A stretch of 64,000 nt of DNA from the NCBI GenBank assembly GCA_050251635.1, contig JBFWML010000007.1, positions 1 to 64,000 of the forward strand. Reading direction: 5' to 3'. The stretch's first letter is position 1. The number at the start of each line of letters is the position of its first letter. A program made the position numbers and the translations under genes. The DNA comes from JBFWML01 sp050251635. Lineage in GTDB: Bacteria > Campylobacterota > Campylobacteria > Campylobacterales > SZUA-545. Shown here in pieces: positions 33,382-43,413 of this stretch. The notes under the pieces are model-generated. The model ran no database searches. It had not been told where the DNA came from and saw nothing but the letters and a program-made list of their open reading frames with translations.

Positions 33382-34640
33382 ACGGCATAAAATGCATCAA
33401 CCGCCTCATTGGGGCGAAGGGAGCGTCTGGCCACCGCCACAGGGTCGAAACGGGTGCCGAGATGCAGGCGCGCAGGGTCGATTGTGCGGCTTAAAGCCAC
33501 GTAGAGCTGACCGCTTTCAAAGAGGTTGTCCAGATTGACCGACAGCGGGCAAAGGCCCATGCCCTGACTTTTGTGGATGGTCACCGCCCACGCCGGACGC
33601 AGGGGAAACTGGCTAAAAACCGCCAGCGTTTCGGGTTTTTCCGCTCCCTGATCGGCCAGTACAAACTCCTGACGCTCCACAAAAACCGTCTCGCCGTCCT
33701 CCTTGCCCACCGTCACCAGCTCGTCATCCAGCTCCAGCACCGTCCCTCGCTCGCCGTTGTAAAACACGCCGCGCTTGTTGGCGGTAAACAGCACGGGCGC
33801 GCCCGCCTTGAGAACCAGAAGCTGGGGCGTGTTGAGGGCTTTGACAAACCCTTCAAGACGGCTGTCGCTGCACCCCTTTTCGGCCTTGATGACCGCTTCG
33901 AGGCGCACTTCGGGCGTAGGCAATTCGCCAAGACGCTTGTGGTTGAGAAAGTCCACCTCTTTGTTGCGCCCGTACAGATGGGTCGGATTTTGTTCGAGCA
34001 CCTCACGCTGGCCCGCGTAGGCGCGCAGCAGATTTTCGCCTTCGTTATCCAGCCGTCCGCGCCGCAGGGCGTCCAAAAACCGCAGAAAAACCGGGTCTTC
34101 CGCGCGGTGGGGCACGGTCAGCTCCAAAAGCGCCGGATTCATCTCGCGCCATGCGTCGCTTTCGAAGGCCCAGCGGGCGGCAAACAGGTTGCCCTGCCCC
34201 GCCATGCTCTTTTCCACCGGGGGCAACTGGTAAAAATCCCCGGCGAAAATGACGCGGCCGCTAAAGCCCGACACCCGCAGCCGGTAGGCGATCATCTCCA
34301 TCAGCCCCGCGCCGATCATGCTCACTTCGTCGATGGCGATCAGATGCAGATCGTGCAGCGTGGCATAGAGCTCTTTAAGCCGCCGGTTGCGTTTATCGTG
34401 CAGCGCCAGTTCGGAGAGGTCTTTGCAAAGCCCCAGTTGAAAAAAGCTGTGCGCCGTCTGGCCGCCCACGTTGACTGCCGCCACGCCGGTGCTGCCCAGC
34501 GCCGCACAGCGCCGCCCGATCTTGCGGTAGTAGTAGAGGATTTCGCGCAGCAGATGGCTTTTGCCCGTGCCTGCTCCGCCGCTTAGGAGCAGATGGCGCT
34601 CTTCGAGCAGTCCGAGGGCGCGTTCGAAGGGATCGTTCAA
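33351..34640 (-). CDS. PIF1/RecD-like SF1 helicase
   Basis: The probable start is TTG at 34640, overlapping the dedA stop as TTGA; this gives 429 residues beginning MNDPFERALGLLEERHLLLSG. Walker A GGAGTGKSHLL lies near 22-32, Walker B LIAIDEVSMIG near 100-110, and the late motifs AVTIHKSQGM and YVALSRTIDPARLHL close the helicase core, a pattern of PIF1/RecD2-like superfamily 1B helicases. It probably unwinds DNA with 5' to 3' polarity; the biological role is not evident from context. The 5' end follows dedA directly. Confidence 0.83.
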   Translation of the reverse strand: MNDPFERALGLLEERHLLLSGGAGTGKSHLLREILYYYRKIGRRCAALGSTGVAAVNVGGQTAHSFFQLGLCKDLSELALHDKRNRRLKELYATLHDLHLIAIDEVSMIGAGLMEMIAYRLRVSGFSGRVIFAGDFYQLPPVEKSMAGQGNLFAARWAFESDAWREMNPALLELTVPHRAEDPVFLRFLDALRRGRLDNEGENLLRAYAGQREVLEQNPTHLYGRNKEVDFLNHKRLGELPTPEVRLEAVIKAEKGCSDSRLEGFVKALNTPQLLVLKAGAPVLFTANKRGVFYNGERGTVLELDDELVTVGKEDGETVFVERQEFVLADQGAEKPETLAVFSQFPLRPAWAVTIHKSQGMGLCPLSVNLDNLFESGQLYVALSRTIDPARLHLGTRFDPVAVARRSLRPNEAVDAFYAVQSGANNHLS

Positions 34641-35206
34641 CGGCGCGCTTTCTTTCGGGTGGCCAGATGAAAAAAGAGGTAAATCGTCCCCAAAATCGCC
34701 GCCAGCGCGACGGGCATCATCACGGGATTTTCCCCGATCGAATCGGCCAGACGGCGGAAAAAGTCCCCCGCCAAAAAGCTGCCCACCCCAAAAACCAGCG
34801 CCCATAAAAAAGCGCCAATCAGGTTATACAACGCAAAACTGCGCAGATCGTAGCGGGTCAGGCCGATGGCCACGGGTACCAGAGTTTTCAGGCCGTAAAC
34901 AAACTTTTGAAAGATCAAAATCCGGTTGCCGTGGCGCTTCATCAGCAGGTGAGACAGCGCCAGTTTGCGGCGGTGGCGGCGCAGGTAGGGCATGATTTCG
35001 CGCTTGTTGTAGCGGCCCAGATAAAACAAAATCATATCGCCGATAAAGTTGGCCGCAAAGGCGACCGCCAGCGAAACAAACAGATCCAGATACCCCATGG
35101 AAGAGAGCACCCCCGCAGCGATCAGCCCCACAAAACCGCCGCCGAGCGAGTAGATAAACAAAGCCACATAGCCGTAGGTGGCCAAGTTTTCCATAATGCT
35201 TTCCAT
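34637..35206 (-). CDS. DedA/VTT-family membrane protein
   Basis: A 189-residue inner-membrane protein. The ATG at 35206 is chosen because AAGGAG lies 7 nt upstream. It has the VTT-domain signatures GGGFVGLIAAGVLSSMG, FIGDMILFYLGR and FGVGSFLAGDFF. DedA proteins act in lipid (undecaprenyl- or phosphatidyl-) carrier flipping and in proton homeostasis. Translationally linked to the helicase gene, though a functional link is not obvious. Confidence 0.88.
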   Translation of the reverse strand: MESIMENLATYGYVALFIYSLGGGFVGLIAAGVLSSMGYLDLFVSLAVAFAANFIGDMILFYLGRYNKREIMPYLRRHRRKLALSHLLMKRHGNRILIFQKFVYGLKTLVPVAIGLTRYDLRSFALYNLIGAFLWALVFGVGSFLAGDFFRRLADSIGENPVMMPVALAAILGTIYLFFHLATRKKARR

Positions 35207-35297
35207 ACGATCGCTCCTTATTGATGACGGCATTTTGGCAGAGCGGGGGTTAAGGGCCATCCTGTTTGGGCGATGTTAGGTTTTCCGGTCATATTTC

Positions 35298-35307
35298 GTG
35301 CTACGAT
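35298..35307 (+). promoter_or_regulatory. Extended -10 promoter of the cheW gene
   Basis: GTGCTACGAT, an extended -10 (TGC plus TACGAT), 34 nt before the GTG start of cheW. A closely similar GTGCTATGAT occurs upstream of the second chemoreceptor (37895-37904), and in both cases TGCTAC follows shortly after and TTTCCG or TTCCGA precedes. Confidence 0.45.
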
Positions 35308-35340
35308 AGTGCTACCGACAGGGTCAATGAAGGAGGGTGT

Positions 35341-35820
35341 GTGTCACAAAAAAGTCAGGCGGCGGCGCTTAAAAACCGCTATTTAACCTTTGTGCTGGAA
35401 GAGGAGCAGTACGGGGTGGAAATTTTGAGGGTCAAAGAGATTATCGGCTATCAGCCGCCGACCCACATCCCCCGCACTCCGGCCTATGTGCTGGGCGTGC
35501 TCAATCTGCGCGGTTCCATTATTCCCGTAATCGATCTGCGCGCCAAGCTGGAGATGGCCCGGCGCGAACCGGACGAACAGACCGCCATCATTATCTCCAC
35601 GCTCCACGAAACCAGCATCGGTTTTGTGGTGGACCGCGTACAGGAGGTGGCCAGCATCGCCGAAGGGGAGATTGGCGAACCGCCCCAGTTTGGCGGCCAG
35701 ATCGACACCACCTTTTTAAGCGGCGTCGCCAAGAGCGAAAAGCGGGTCATTATGTTGCTGGACTTAGAGCGTATCTTCGATGCCACCGAAGCCAAACGGC
35801 TTGAAGCGATGGGAAATTAA
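35341..35820 (+). CDS. cheW: CheW chemotaxis coupling protein
   Basis: The GTG start at 35341 follows AAGGAGGG and gives 159 residues of a single CheW domain. Typical features are [22 protein letters not shown] and [21 protein letters not shown], with the receptor/kinase-binding face intact and V-D-x-V-x-EV in the second subdomain. CheW links chemoreceptors to the kinase CheA. It is followed after 10 nt by a chemoreceptor gene, forming a small receptor operon; no cheA lies in the window. Confidence 0.92.
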   Translation: MSQKSQAAALKNRYLTFVLEEEQYGVEILRVKEIIGYQPPTHIPRTPAYVLGVLNLRGSIIPVIDLRAKLEMARREPDEQTAIIISTLHETSIGFVVDRVQEVASIAEGEIGEPPQFGGQIDTTFLSGVAKSEKRVIMLLDLERIFDATEAKRLEAMGN

Positions 35821-35830
35821 GGGAGGTACA

Positions 35831-37822
35831 ATGAATCTGAAAAACATGACCATGGGGGCCAAGATTATCGCGGGCTTCGGCTCGCTGCTGGCGATTTTGT
35901 CAATTCTCGGCATTATCGCCTTTGTCAATATGAACAGCGCGGGCAACAACGCCACGCGGCTGGCCAACGTTTATGTGCCCGAAGTGGCCGTGGCCAACGA
36001 TGTGGAGCGCTGGAGTTTGCTGACCATGTACGAAATCCGGGGCTACGGGTTAAGCATGGACAACGCCTTCTACGAACGGGGCACGGAAAATCTCGCCAAG
36101 GTTAAAGAGTATCTGGACAAAGCCCGCGAACACGGCCGCGCCAACGATCTGCCCAAACTGATCGCCCAGGAAGCCGCCGCCCGCGAAGGGGTCAACACCT
36201 ACGAAAACCTTGTGGCGCAAACCAAAGAAGCCATCGCCGCCATTGCCCGCGTAAGACAAACCATGGACAGCGCGGCCCGTGCCTTTATGGAGGCCTCATC
36301 GGGTTATCTTACCGCCATGGAAGAGGCAATGGTTCAAGAGATCCGGGGCGGCAAAGGCGCCGCAGCCCTGACGACCCGGCTGGAAAAAATCACCCTCGCC
36401 AACAATATCATCGACACCGGAAACGACATCCGCATCCGCAACTTCCGCTCACAAGCCGACAACGATCTGGGCTTGATGGAACAGACCATCAAGGAGAGCT
36501 TTCCCGTTATCGAAAAATATGCAGCCGAACTGCGAAAGGACACCCGGCAGGAGGCCAATATCCGCCGCCTGAACGCGGTTGTGCAGTCGGCCAACGCCTA
36601 CAAAGCCGCCATGCAGGAGATGCTCACCCTGCAGCAAAAGCTCGCCCAGGTCGGCTCCGCGCGTAACGCCGCCGCCGAAAAGGTGCTCGAAGCGGCCCAA
36701 GCCACGGCGGCCATCGGCATGGAGGCGGTCTCCAGCGGTGCCACCCACACCGCCGATCAGCTCGGCTCGGCGGTCGTTCAGATCAGCATCGGTATCGCCT
36801 TTGCGCTGGCCTTGGGCGTCGGCGTGGCTTTCTTGATTATCGTTTCGGTCAACAGCAGCGTCCGCAGCGCCGTCAGCGCCATCAGCGAAGCCAACGCCCA
36901 AGTGCTCACCGCCAGCGATCAGATCGCCGCCTCGGCAACCAGCCTGGCCGAGGGCGCTTCCACGCAGGCCAGCGGTGTGGAAGAGGTTTCGGCCACAATC
37001 GAAGAATCCACCGCCGTCAACAACCAAAACGCCGAAAACGCCCGCGAGGCCAATATTCTGGCCAATCAGGCCAACGATGCGGCCAAAGACGGCGACATGA
37101 AGGTGAAAAACCTCATGACCTCCATGACCGAAATCACCGAAGCAAGCGAACAGATCGCCAAGATTATTAAGACGATCGACGAGATCGCCTTCCAAACCAA
37201 CCTGCTGGCACTCAACGCCGCCGTGGAAGCGGCCAGAGCGGGCGAACATGGTTTGGGCTTTGCGGTTGTTGCCGATGAAGTGAAGAATCTGGCGGGCCGC
37301 AGCGCCAATGCCGCCAAAGAAACCGCGGGGATTATCGAAAAGGCGATCACCAAGATCAAAGAGGGTAACCAGATTGCCCGCGAGACCAACGAAGCCTTTG
37401 CGGAGATTTTGGATAAAGCCAAGAAAACTTCAGACCTGATCGGCGAGATCGCCGCTTCGGTGAGAGAACAGGCCGAAGGGATGAATCAGATCGCCACCGC
37501 CATGGGACAGATCGATCAGATCACCCAGCAAAACGCCGCCACCTCCGAAGAGGCCGCCGCAGCCAGCGAAGAGATGAACGCGCAGGCCAATGCGATGATG
37601 AGCAGTGTGGCGGAGCTGGCAAGGGTGGTCGGCATGGAGATTCATGCCGCCGCGCACCACACCATTGCCAAAAAACCCAAAATCGCCGCCGTCCATCTGG
37701 CCCAAAAACCGGCCGCAAAAGTAGAAAAACCCAAGGCGATCGCCCACAAGGCCCCCGCCGCGAAAAAATCCTCCGGGGACGATGTCTTCCCCTTGGATGA
37801 TTCGGACATGAAACACTTCTAA
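35831..37822 (+). CDS. Methyl-accepting chemotaxis protein with long helical sensor domain
   Basis: A 663-residue chemoreceptor. First helix about 11-34, a long helical periplasmic domain of about 290 residues (HBM-like: two stacked helical bundles), second helix about 318-340, then a cytoplasmic signalling domain. The hairpin tip is [24 protein letters not shown]. No obvious HAMP domain is present. After the signalling domain comes an Ala/Pro/Lys-rich linker and the tail [11 protein letters not shown], almost the same as in the second receptor. A stretch of 498 nt is identical to the second receptor gene. Confidence 0.92.
   Translation: MNLKNMTMGAKIIAGFGSLLAILSILGIIAFVNMNSAGNNATRLANVYVPEVAVANDVERWSLLTMYEIRGYGLSMDNAFYERGTENLAKVKEYLDKAREHGRANDLPKLIAQEAAAREGVNTYENLVAQTKEAIAAIARVRQTMDSAARAFMEASSGYLTAMEEAMVQEIRGGKGAAALTTRLEKITLANNIIDTGNDIRIRNFRSQADNDLGLMEQTIKESFPVIEKYAAELRKDTRQEANIRRLNAVVQSANAYKAAMQEMLTLQQKLAQVGSARNAAAEKVLEAAQATAAIGMEAVSSGATHTADQLGSAVVQISIGIAFALALGVGVAFLIIVSVNSSVRSAVSAISEANAQVLTASDQIAASATSLAEGASTQASGVEEVSATIEESTAVNNQNAENAREANILANQANDAAKDGDMKVKNLMTSMTEITEASEQIAKIIKTIDEIAFQTNLLALNAAVEAARAGEHGLGFAVVADEVKNLAGRSANAAKETAGIIEKAITKIKEGNQIARETNEAFAEILDKAKKTSDLIGEIAASVREQAEGMNQIATAMGQIDQITQQNAATSEEAAAASEEMNAQANAMMSSVAELARVVGMEIHAAAHHTIAKKPKIAAVHLAQKPAAKVEKPKAIAHKAPAAKKSSGDDVFPLDDSDMKHF
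37123..37620 (+). repeat. 498-nt tract identical to the second chemoreceptor gene (copy A)
   Basis: Every base from 37123 to 37620 matches 38894-39391 with a constant offset of 1771. The identity covers the kinase-contact tip and both methylation helices and includes all synonymous sites, which selection on protein alone would not preserve. Confidence 0.9.
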
Positions 37823-37827
37823 CCTTC

Positions 37828-37845
37828 CGGCGGCTTCGGCCGCCG
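37828..37845 (+). terminator. UUCG-capped hairpin after the first chemoreceptor gene
   Basis: CGGCGGC-TTCG-GCCGCCG, a 7-bp GC stem with a UUCG tetraloop just downstream of the stop codon. No U run follows, so termination may be weak or the hairpin may protect the 3' end. Confidence 0.45.
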
Positions 37846-37894
37846 CTTCTGTGACACATCCGTGTGACGATTGTCATTTTTCCGACCGCTGCCT

Positions 37895-37904
37895 GTGCTA
37901 TGAT
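37895..37904 (+). promoter_or_regulatory. Extended -10 promoter of the second chemoreceptor gene
   Basis: GTGCTATGAT (TGC plus TATGAT), 28 nt before the ATG at 37932. Shows that the second receptor is transcribed independently of the cheW operon. Confidence 0.45.
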
Positions 37905-37931
37905 CTTGCTACGTTTTCACAAAGGAACAGC

Positions 37932-39626
37932 ATGGCTTGGCTTGACCATTTGATTCTTCGCACCAAACTTCTCGTTCTGAGCGGCGTTTTGCTCGTGGGC
38001 CTTATCGGCATCGGGGTAGTGGGTTATCTAGGCATCAGTCAATGGGCTGAAGATATGCGTGCAATCGGCACCAACCGGGTTCCGATGCTGCTCTCCCTCT
38101 CCAACCTCAACCGTGAGCGCATGGTTATCCGCGCCCAAACACTCAACGTCTATATGCATGAACACAACCCCCGCGCCCAGACGCAGTTTCGCGCCATTCA
38201 AGATGAGCGCAAAAAGAGTTGGGAAATTGTGGACAAATGGTGGGCGCAGCTGGATAAGGCCACCTTCCGCAGCGAAGAGGGCAAGCGGCTCAAGGCGCAA
38301 ATTCAGGGCGAATACAAAGCTTGGCGCGACATCTATGTGGAGCTTGACAGCCTGATTGATCAGATGGCCCGCAACACCGATCTCCAGATGCAAGCCGATC
38401 TCTTTGCCCGCTACCGCGCCACCCAGTCACGCATGGTTCCCCTCTCCGATGCGATGGGTGCCACCTTCGATAAGATGACCGACAACAACATCAACAACAC
38501 GCAGGTCATGATCGACGACGCCATGTCGCTGTCGGCCTTTGAAACCAATCTCATCATCGTCACACTGCTTGCCGTTGTGACGATCGGGGTTTTGCTCTCG
38601 GTGCTGATTATCCGCTCCGTGACCCGCTCCATCACCCAAGGGGTCGAAGCGATCAGCGAAGCCAACGCGCAGGTGCTCACCGCCAGCGATCAAATCGCCT
38701 CCAGCGCCACCAGTCTGGCCGAAGGGGCTTCTACGCAGGCCAGCGGCGTCGAGCAGGTGAGCGCCACCATCGAAGAGTCCACGGCGGTCAACACCCAAAA
38801 CAGCGAAAACGCCCGCGAAGCCAGCGTTCTGGCTCAAGGCGCCAACGATGCCGCCACCAAGGGGGATGAGAAGATCAAGCGCCTTATGGGCAGCATGACC
38901 GAAATCACCGAAGCAAGCGAACAGATCGCCAAGATTATTAAGACGATCGACGAGATCGCCTTCCAAACCAACCTGCTGGCACTCAACGCCGCCGTGGAAG
39001 CGGCCAGAGCGGGCGAACATGGTTTGGGCTTTGCGGTTGTTGCCGATGAAGTGAAGAATCTGGCGGGCCGCAGCGCCAATGCCGCCAAAGAAACCGCGGG
39101 GATTATCGAAAAGGCGATCACCAAGATCAAAGAGGGTAACCAGATTGCCCGCGAGACCAACGAAGCCTTTGCGGAGATTTTGGATAAAGCCAAGAAAACT
39201 TCAGACCTGATCGGCGAGATCGCCGCTTCGGTGAGAGAACAGGCCGAAGGGATGAATCAGATCGCCACCGCCATGGGACAGATCGATCAGATCACCCAGC
39301 AAAACGCCGCCACCTCCGAAGAGGCCGCCGCAGCCAGCGAAGAGATGAACGCGCAGGCCAATGCGATGATGAGCAGTGTGGCGGAGCTGGCGAAGGTAGT
39401 CGGTATCGAAATCCACACCGCCCGCGCCAACCCGGTCAAAACCGCCAAGCCCGCCGCGCGTTTGGCCCCCAAGCCCGCATCCGTTGCGGCCAAGCCCAAG
39501 CCCGCCGCGCCCAAGGCGATCGCGCATAAAGCGCCCGAAAAACCCGCTCGATCGGCACAACCTTCCAAGAAGCGGGAAGAGGACCAGATTTTCCCCCTCG
39601 ATGAAGAGGATATGAAAGAGTTCTAA
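37932..39626 (+). CDS. Methyl-accepting chemotaxis protein with four-helix-bundle sensor
   Basis: A 564-residue chemoreceptor. First helix about 13-34, a four-helix-bundle sensor of about 150 residues (Tar-like, with [15 protein letters not shown]), second helix about 205-225, then a signalling domain identical over 166 codons to that of the first receptor. An Ala/Pro/Lys-rich linker leads to the tail [11 protein letters not shown]. Four-helix-bundle sensors bind small organic or inorganic ligands; the ligand is unknown. Confidence 0.92.
   Translation: MAWLDHLILRTKLLVLSGVLLVGLIGIGVVGYLGISQWAEDMRAIGTNRVPMLLSLSNLNRERMVIRAQTLNVYMHEHNPRAQTQFRAIQDERKKSWEIVDKWWAQLDKATFRSEEGKRLKAQIQGEYKAWRDIYVELDSLIDQMARNTDLQMQADLFARYRATQSRMVPLSDAMGATFDKMTDNNINNTQVMIDDAMSLSAFETNLIIVTLLAVVTIGVLLSVLIIRSVTRSITQGVEAISEANAQVLTASDQIASSATSLAEGASTQASGVEQVSATIEESTAVNTQNSENAREASVLAQGANDAATKGDEKIKRLMGSMTEITEASEQIAKIIKTIDEIAFQTNLLALNAAVEAARAGEHGLGFAVVADEVKNLAGRSANAAKETAGIIEKAITKIKEGNQIARETNEAFAEILDKAKKTSDLIGEIAASVREQAEGMNQIATAMGQIDQITQQNAATSEEAAAASEEMNAQANAMMSSVAELAKVVGIEIHTARANPVKTAKPAARLAPKPASVAAKPKPAAPKAIAHKAPEKPARSAQPSKKREEDQIFPLDEEDMKEF
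38894..39391 (+). repeat. 498-nt tract identical to the first chemoreceptor gene (copy B)
   Basis: Partner of 37123-37620. Flanking sequence on both sides diverges quickly, so the boundaries look like conversion endpoints rather than the edges of a whole-gene duplication. Confidence 0.9.
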
Positions 39627-39691
39627 GCCGCTTCACCGCTAAGTTTGCTTCCTGTACAATCGGCCCAAACTCAACACAAACGGGGTGGGCC

Positions 39692-41596
39692 GTGACCCAA
39701 AAAATGACGCTTAAACAGCAACTGATTGCCGTATTGTTCGTGGTGGGACTGGTTCCCTTTTTGATTATGGGAATTCTCTCCTACTTCTCCGCCCAAAGCG
39801 CGCTCAACAACGAAGCCTTCGCCAAACTCGAAGCGGTGCGCGATCTGCAGCAAAATAACCTCAAAACCTACCTTTCCGGGATTGAATCCAGCGTGGGCAA
39901 TTTTGCCCAGAGTAAAGATGTGATCGAGTTCTTTAAAGAGCTGGTGCGGCTGCACAATCTGCACGGCGTGCAGGCAAGCGATCCCTTTTTTATTACCGAC
40001 TACCCCGATGTGAAAGCCGCCTATGCGCCCTATGAAGCCCGCTTCAAAGAGGTGATGGAGAGCTTTGATCTTTACGATCTGTTTATGGTCTGCCGCCCCC
40101 ACGGACACGTCATGTACACCGTGGCCAAAGAGGGCGACTTGGGCGAAAACCTCGGTACGGGCGAGCTTAAAGAGAGCGGCTTGGCCGAAGTGTGGCGCAA
40201 GGTGGTCGCCACCGGCAAGACCGCCTTTGTCGATATGCGCCCCTATGCGCCCAGCGGCGGCGCGCCGGCCATGTTTATGGGGATGCCCATTATGGAAAAG
40301 GGCAATATGATAGGTCTTCTGGTCGCACAGGTCAGCCCCGAGCGCATCACGCAGATTATGCACCAGCGCGCCGGGTTGGGCGAAACCGGCGAAGCCTATC
40401 TGGTGGGCCCCGATTACCTGATGCGTTCAGACAGTTTTGTCGCGCCCCAAACCCACAGCATTATCAACTCCTTTAAAAACAATACAAACGCCCGCACCCC
40501 CGCCGCCGAAGCGGCCATCGGCGGCCAGAGCGGCACGCGCATCGGGGTGGACTATCTGGGCAAAACCGTTCTGGCCTCCTTCGCGCCGATGAATGTTTAC
40601 GGCACCACGTGGGCCATGATCACCAAAATCAATCTGGACGAAGTCAATCAGCCCGTTTACGATCTGCGCAATGTCGCCTTGGTTCTGGGCGCGATTTTAC
40701 TCACGCTGATTGTCGCCGGAGCCGTCTGGATGGCAACGCGCCTTTCAAAGCCGATTATCGCTTCGGTCGAAGCGATCAGCGAAGCCAACGCTCAGGTACT
40801 CACCGCCTCCGATCAGATCGCCCAAAGCGCCACGGCGTTGGCCGAAGGGGCCAGCACGCAAGCGAGCAGCGTCGAAGAGGTCAGCGCCACCGTGGAAGAA
40901 TCCACCGCCGTCAACAACCAAAACGCCGAAAACGCCCGCGAGGCCAATATTCTGGCCAATCAGGCCAACGATGCGGCCAAAGACGGCGACATGAAGGTGA
41001 AAAACCTCATGACCTCCATGACCGAAATCACCGAAGCGTCCGAACAGATCGCCAAGATTATTAAGACGATCGACGAGATCGCGTTTCAAACCAACCTGCT
41101 GGCTTTGAACGCGGCAGTCGAAGCGGCCAGAGCGGGTGAACATGGTTTGGGCTTTGCGGTTGTTGCCGATGAAGTAAAAAATCTGGCGGGCCGCAGCGCC
41201 AATGCCGCCAAAGAAACCGCAGGGATTATCGAAAAGGCGATCACGAAGATTAAAGAGGGTAACCAGATTGCCCGCGAGACCAACGAAGCCTTTGCGGAGA
41301 TTTTGGATAAAGCGAAGAAAACTTCAGACCTGATCGGCGAAATTGCCGCTTCGGTGAGAGAACAGGCCGAAGGGATGAACCAGATCGCCACCGCCATGGG
41401 CCAGATCGATCAGATCACCCAGCAAAACGCCGCCACCTCCGAAGAGGCCGCTGCGGCCAGCGAAGAGATGAATGCGCAGGCGAATGCGATGATGAGTAGT
41501 GTGGCGGAAGTGGCGCGGATTGTGGGTATCCATATCGAACACGATGTCCACAGCGGCAGCGTCAAAACCCAGAAGCTCTTGCCCAAAAAGCGTTAA
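39692..41596 (+). CDS. Methyl-accepting chemotaxis protein with double Cache sensor
   Basis: A 634-residue chemoreceptor beginning at GTG 39692 (ATG at 39704 is also possible). First helix about 12-32; a periplasmic double Cache domain (about 35-315) with [33 protein letters not shown] and [17 protein letters not shown]; second helix about 325-348; signalling domain to 615. Cache receptors bind amino acids, amines or organic acids; the ligand is unknown. The C-terminal docking tail of the other two receptors is absent. Part of the gene (40895-41037) is identical to the first receptor. The stop overlaps the next start as TAATG. Confidence 0.92.
   Translation: MTQKMTLKQQLIAVLFVVGLVPFLIMGILSYFSAQSALNNEAFAKLEAVRDLQQNNLKTYLSGIESSVGNFAQSKDVIEFFKELVRLHNLHGVQASDPFFITDYPDVKAAYAPYEARFKEVMESFDLYDLFMVCRPHGHVMYTVAKEGDLGENLGTGELKESGLAEVWRKVVATGKTAFVDMRPYAPSGGAPAMFMGMPIMEKGNMIGLLVAQVSPERITQIMHQRAGLGETGEAYLVGPDYLMRSDSFVAPQTHSIINSFKNNTNARTPAAEAAIGGQSGTRIGVDYLGKTVLASFAPMNVYGTTWAMITKINLDEVNQPVYDLRNVALVLGAILLTLIVAGAVWMATRLSKPIIASVEAISEANAQVLTASDQIAQSATALAEGASTQASSVEEVSATVEESTAVNNQNAENAREANILANQANDAAKDGDMKVKNLMTSMTEITEASEQIAKIIKTIDEIAFQTNLLALNAAVEAARAGEHGLGFAVVADEVKNLAGRSANAAKETAGIIEKAITKIKEGNQIARETNEAFAEILDKAKKTSDLIGEIAASVREQAEGMNQIATAMGQIDQITQQNAATSEEAAAASEEMNAQANAMMSSVAEVARIVGIHIEHDVHSGSVKTQKLLPKKR
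40895..41037 (+). repeat. 143-nt tract identical to the first chemoreceptor gene
   Basis: Identical to 37001-37143 (offset 3894). Outside this block the third receptor differs from the other two at many synonymous positions, so the three genes are mosaics. Confidence 0.85.
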
Positions 41597-42945
41597 TGCG
41601 CCTGGGCATCCTGCTTCTTGGGTTGTGGCCTTTGTGGGCATGGGGCTGCGCCCTATGCCAAGGCTACGACGCGGTCATCTTTCCCCGTTTGCAGGTGGAG
41701 GCCAACGCCACCCACCTGCAAAAACTTCATATCCATTGGCCCTTTAGCCAAAGCCTCACCGGACGCATCGTCTCCAACTTCGACCACAACCAAAACGGCA
41801 AGCTCGATCCCGCCGAAGAAAGGGCGCTGTTGCAAGCGTGGGAAGCGGAGCTGACGGCGACGGGGTTTTATCTGATTTTAGAACACGACGGCGCGGCGAT
41901 CGCCGTCAAAAACCCCACCGGTCGCCGCTTTGAGATTACGGAGGGCCACGGCTCCTACCGCTTTACGGTGCCTCTTGAACGCCCGCTTTTTGACGGTTCC
42001 GTACTGAGGCTGCGTTTTTACGAACCCAAGCGCACGTTGAGTTTTTTCTTCGATCGTCAAACCCTCGAAGCCCTCAAGACGGAGGGCTGGCTCGTGGACG
42101 ATAATCTCGCCAGCTTTCCCCACACGCTGCAACTGACCTTTAAAGCCGGGGCAGCCCCGGCGGCAGCACCCGCCCCCCTAAGCGCCGCCCCCAAGGCCGA
42201 CGGCGGACTTTCGGGGGCGATCAAAGCCGCCTTCGATCGGCTCAAAGCCCACTTCGAAACCCTGCGCGAAGGCGGCGATGCGCAGGTTTTTTGGAGTCTG
42301 ATTGCCTTTGCCTTTATTTACGGACTGCTGCACGCAGCAGGGCCGGGCCATGGCAAAACCGTTGTGGCCGGCTACTTTTTTGCCACCGGCGGCGGCTGGA
42401 AAAAGGCGGGGCTGATGGCGCTATCCATCGGCGCGGTGCACGTCTTTTCCGCGCTGATTCTCACCGCCGTACTGCTCTTTGCGCTTCAGGTCGTCTTTAG
42501 CACGGCCCTTGGCGATGCCGAAATGTGGCTGAGCAAGCTTTCAGGGCTGATTATTGTGCTTATCGCCCTGCATCTGCTGTATAAACGCCGCCGCGCGCAG
42601 CCCAAAGTAAGCTTTAGCGCCCATCCGCCCGCCTGCGGCTGCGGCGGGTGCGGCGCGGCGGGCCGATCGCGGGATTTGGGCGTGGTGCTTGCCGCGGGCA
42701 TAATTCCCTGCCCCGGAACGGTGACGATCTTTCTCTTTGCCCTCTCCATGGGGCTTTATTTCACCGGACTCGCGGCGGCGATCGCCATGAGTTTGGGCAT
42801 GGGCCTGATTATCTGGCTTTCGGCGGCGATCGGGGGCGGACTGAAACGGGCCGCCTCCACCCGCCTGAGCCGCGCGGTGGCGGCCCTGGAGCTGCTGAGC
42901 ATCGTTCTTATCGCAAGTTTGGGTATCCTGCTGCTTTTAGGTTAA
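41596..42945 (+). CDS. DUF1007-NicO fusion, probable nickel/cobalt exporter
   Basis: A 449-residue protein. The N-terminal half (about 1-190) is an exported DUF1007-like domain with a signal peptide and an EF-hand-like loop DHNQNGKLDPAEE (about 56-68). The C-terminal half (about 225-449) is a NicO/RcnA-type transporter with six helices, the HAAGPGHGKTVVAGYF metal motif and a Cys-rich cytoplasmic loop CGCGGCG. NicO exporters remove Ni or Co. It follows the third receptor with a TAATG junction and precedes the antiporter operon by 9 nt. Confidence 0.83.
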   Translation: MRLGILLLGLWPLWAWGCALCQGYDAVIFPRLQVEANATHLQKLHIHWPFSQSLTGRIVSNFDHNQNGKLDPAEERALLQAWEAELTATGFYLILEHDGAAIAVKNPTGRRFEITEGHGSYRFTVPLERPLFDGSVLRLRFYEPKRTLSFFFDRQTLEALKTEGWLVDDNLASFPHTLQLTFKAGAAPAAAPAPLSAAPKADGGLSGAIKAAFDRLKAHFETLREGGDAQVFWSLIAFAFIYGLLHAAGPGHGKTVVAGYFFATGGGWKKAGLMALSIGAVHVFSALILTAVLLFALQVVFSTALGDAEMWLSKLSGLIIVLIALHLLYKRRRAQPKVSFSAHPPACGCGGCGAAGRSRDLGVVLAAGIIPCPGTVTIFLFALSMGLYFTGLAAAIAMSLGMGLIIWLSAAIGGGLKRAASTRLSRAVAALELLSIVLIASLGILLLLG

Positions 42946-42954
42946 AGGAGCGTC

Positions 42955-43413
42955 ATGCCCAAGGCCGTCCGCATCCTCAAACGCACCGTTTTGTTTTTTA
43001 TCCTCTGGCTGATTTTGACGGGGGCCGACGCGCAGGCGCTCTGGATGGGAGCCGCCGCGTCCGTGCTGGCGGCTTGGGCGGTTGCGCGGGGGCCGGCCTT
43101 GCGCATCCGCTATCCGCAAGCGGCGCTCTTTGGTCTGTGGTTTTTCGGCCAGTCCTTTAAAAGCGGACTGGATGTGGCCCGCCGCGCGCTCAGCCCCGCC
43201 CTGCCCCTCAACCCTGCGGTGATTGAGTACGACTGCGCCCCCCTCTCATCCGACGGCATACGCCTCTTTGCGGCATTGGTCAGCCTGATGCCCGGAACCT
43301 TGAGCGTGGGCATCCGCCAAACCCGCCTGAGCGTTCATGCGCTGGACGGCTGCGCGGATGTTTCCGGCGATCTCGACGCCCTTAAAACGCGGCTTATGGG
43401 GGTGACCCAATGA
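42955..43413 (+). CDS. mnhE: Mrp/Mnh-type antiporter subunit E
   Basis: A 152-residue MnhE/MrpE protein with two N-terminal helices and a cytoplasmic domain with the conserved LMPGTLSVGIR and LSVHALD-x-x-x. First gene of an eight-gene Mrp cluster (E-F-G-B-C-D-D-D); AAGGAG lies upstream. Overlaps mnhF by 4 nt. Confidence 0.88.
   Translation: MPKAVRILKRTVLFFILWLILTGADAQALWMGAAASVLAAWAVARGPALRIRYPQAALFGLWFFGQSFKSGLDVARRALSPALPLNPAVIEYDCAPLSSDGIRLFAALVSLMPGTLSVGIRQTRLSVHALDGCADVSGDLDALKTRLMGVTQ

Noticed and set aside
37001..41037. Repeated 0.1-0.5 kb blocks as insertion sequences
   Set aside because: They are in-frame chemoreceptor signalling domains without terminal inverted repeats or transposase.
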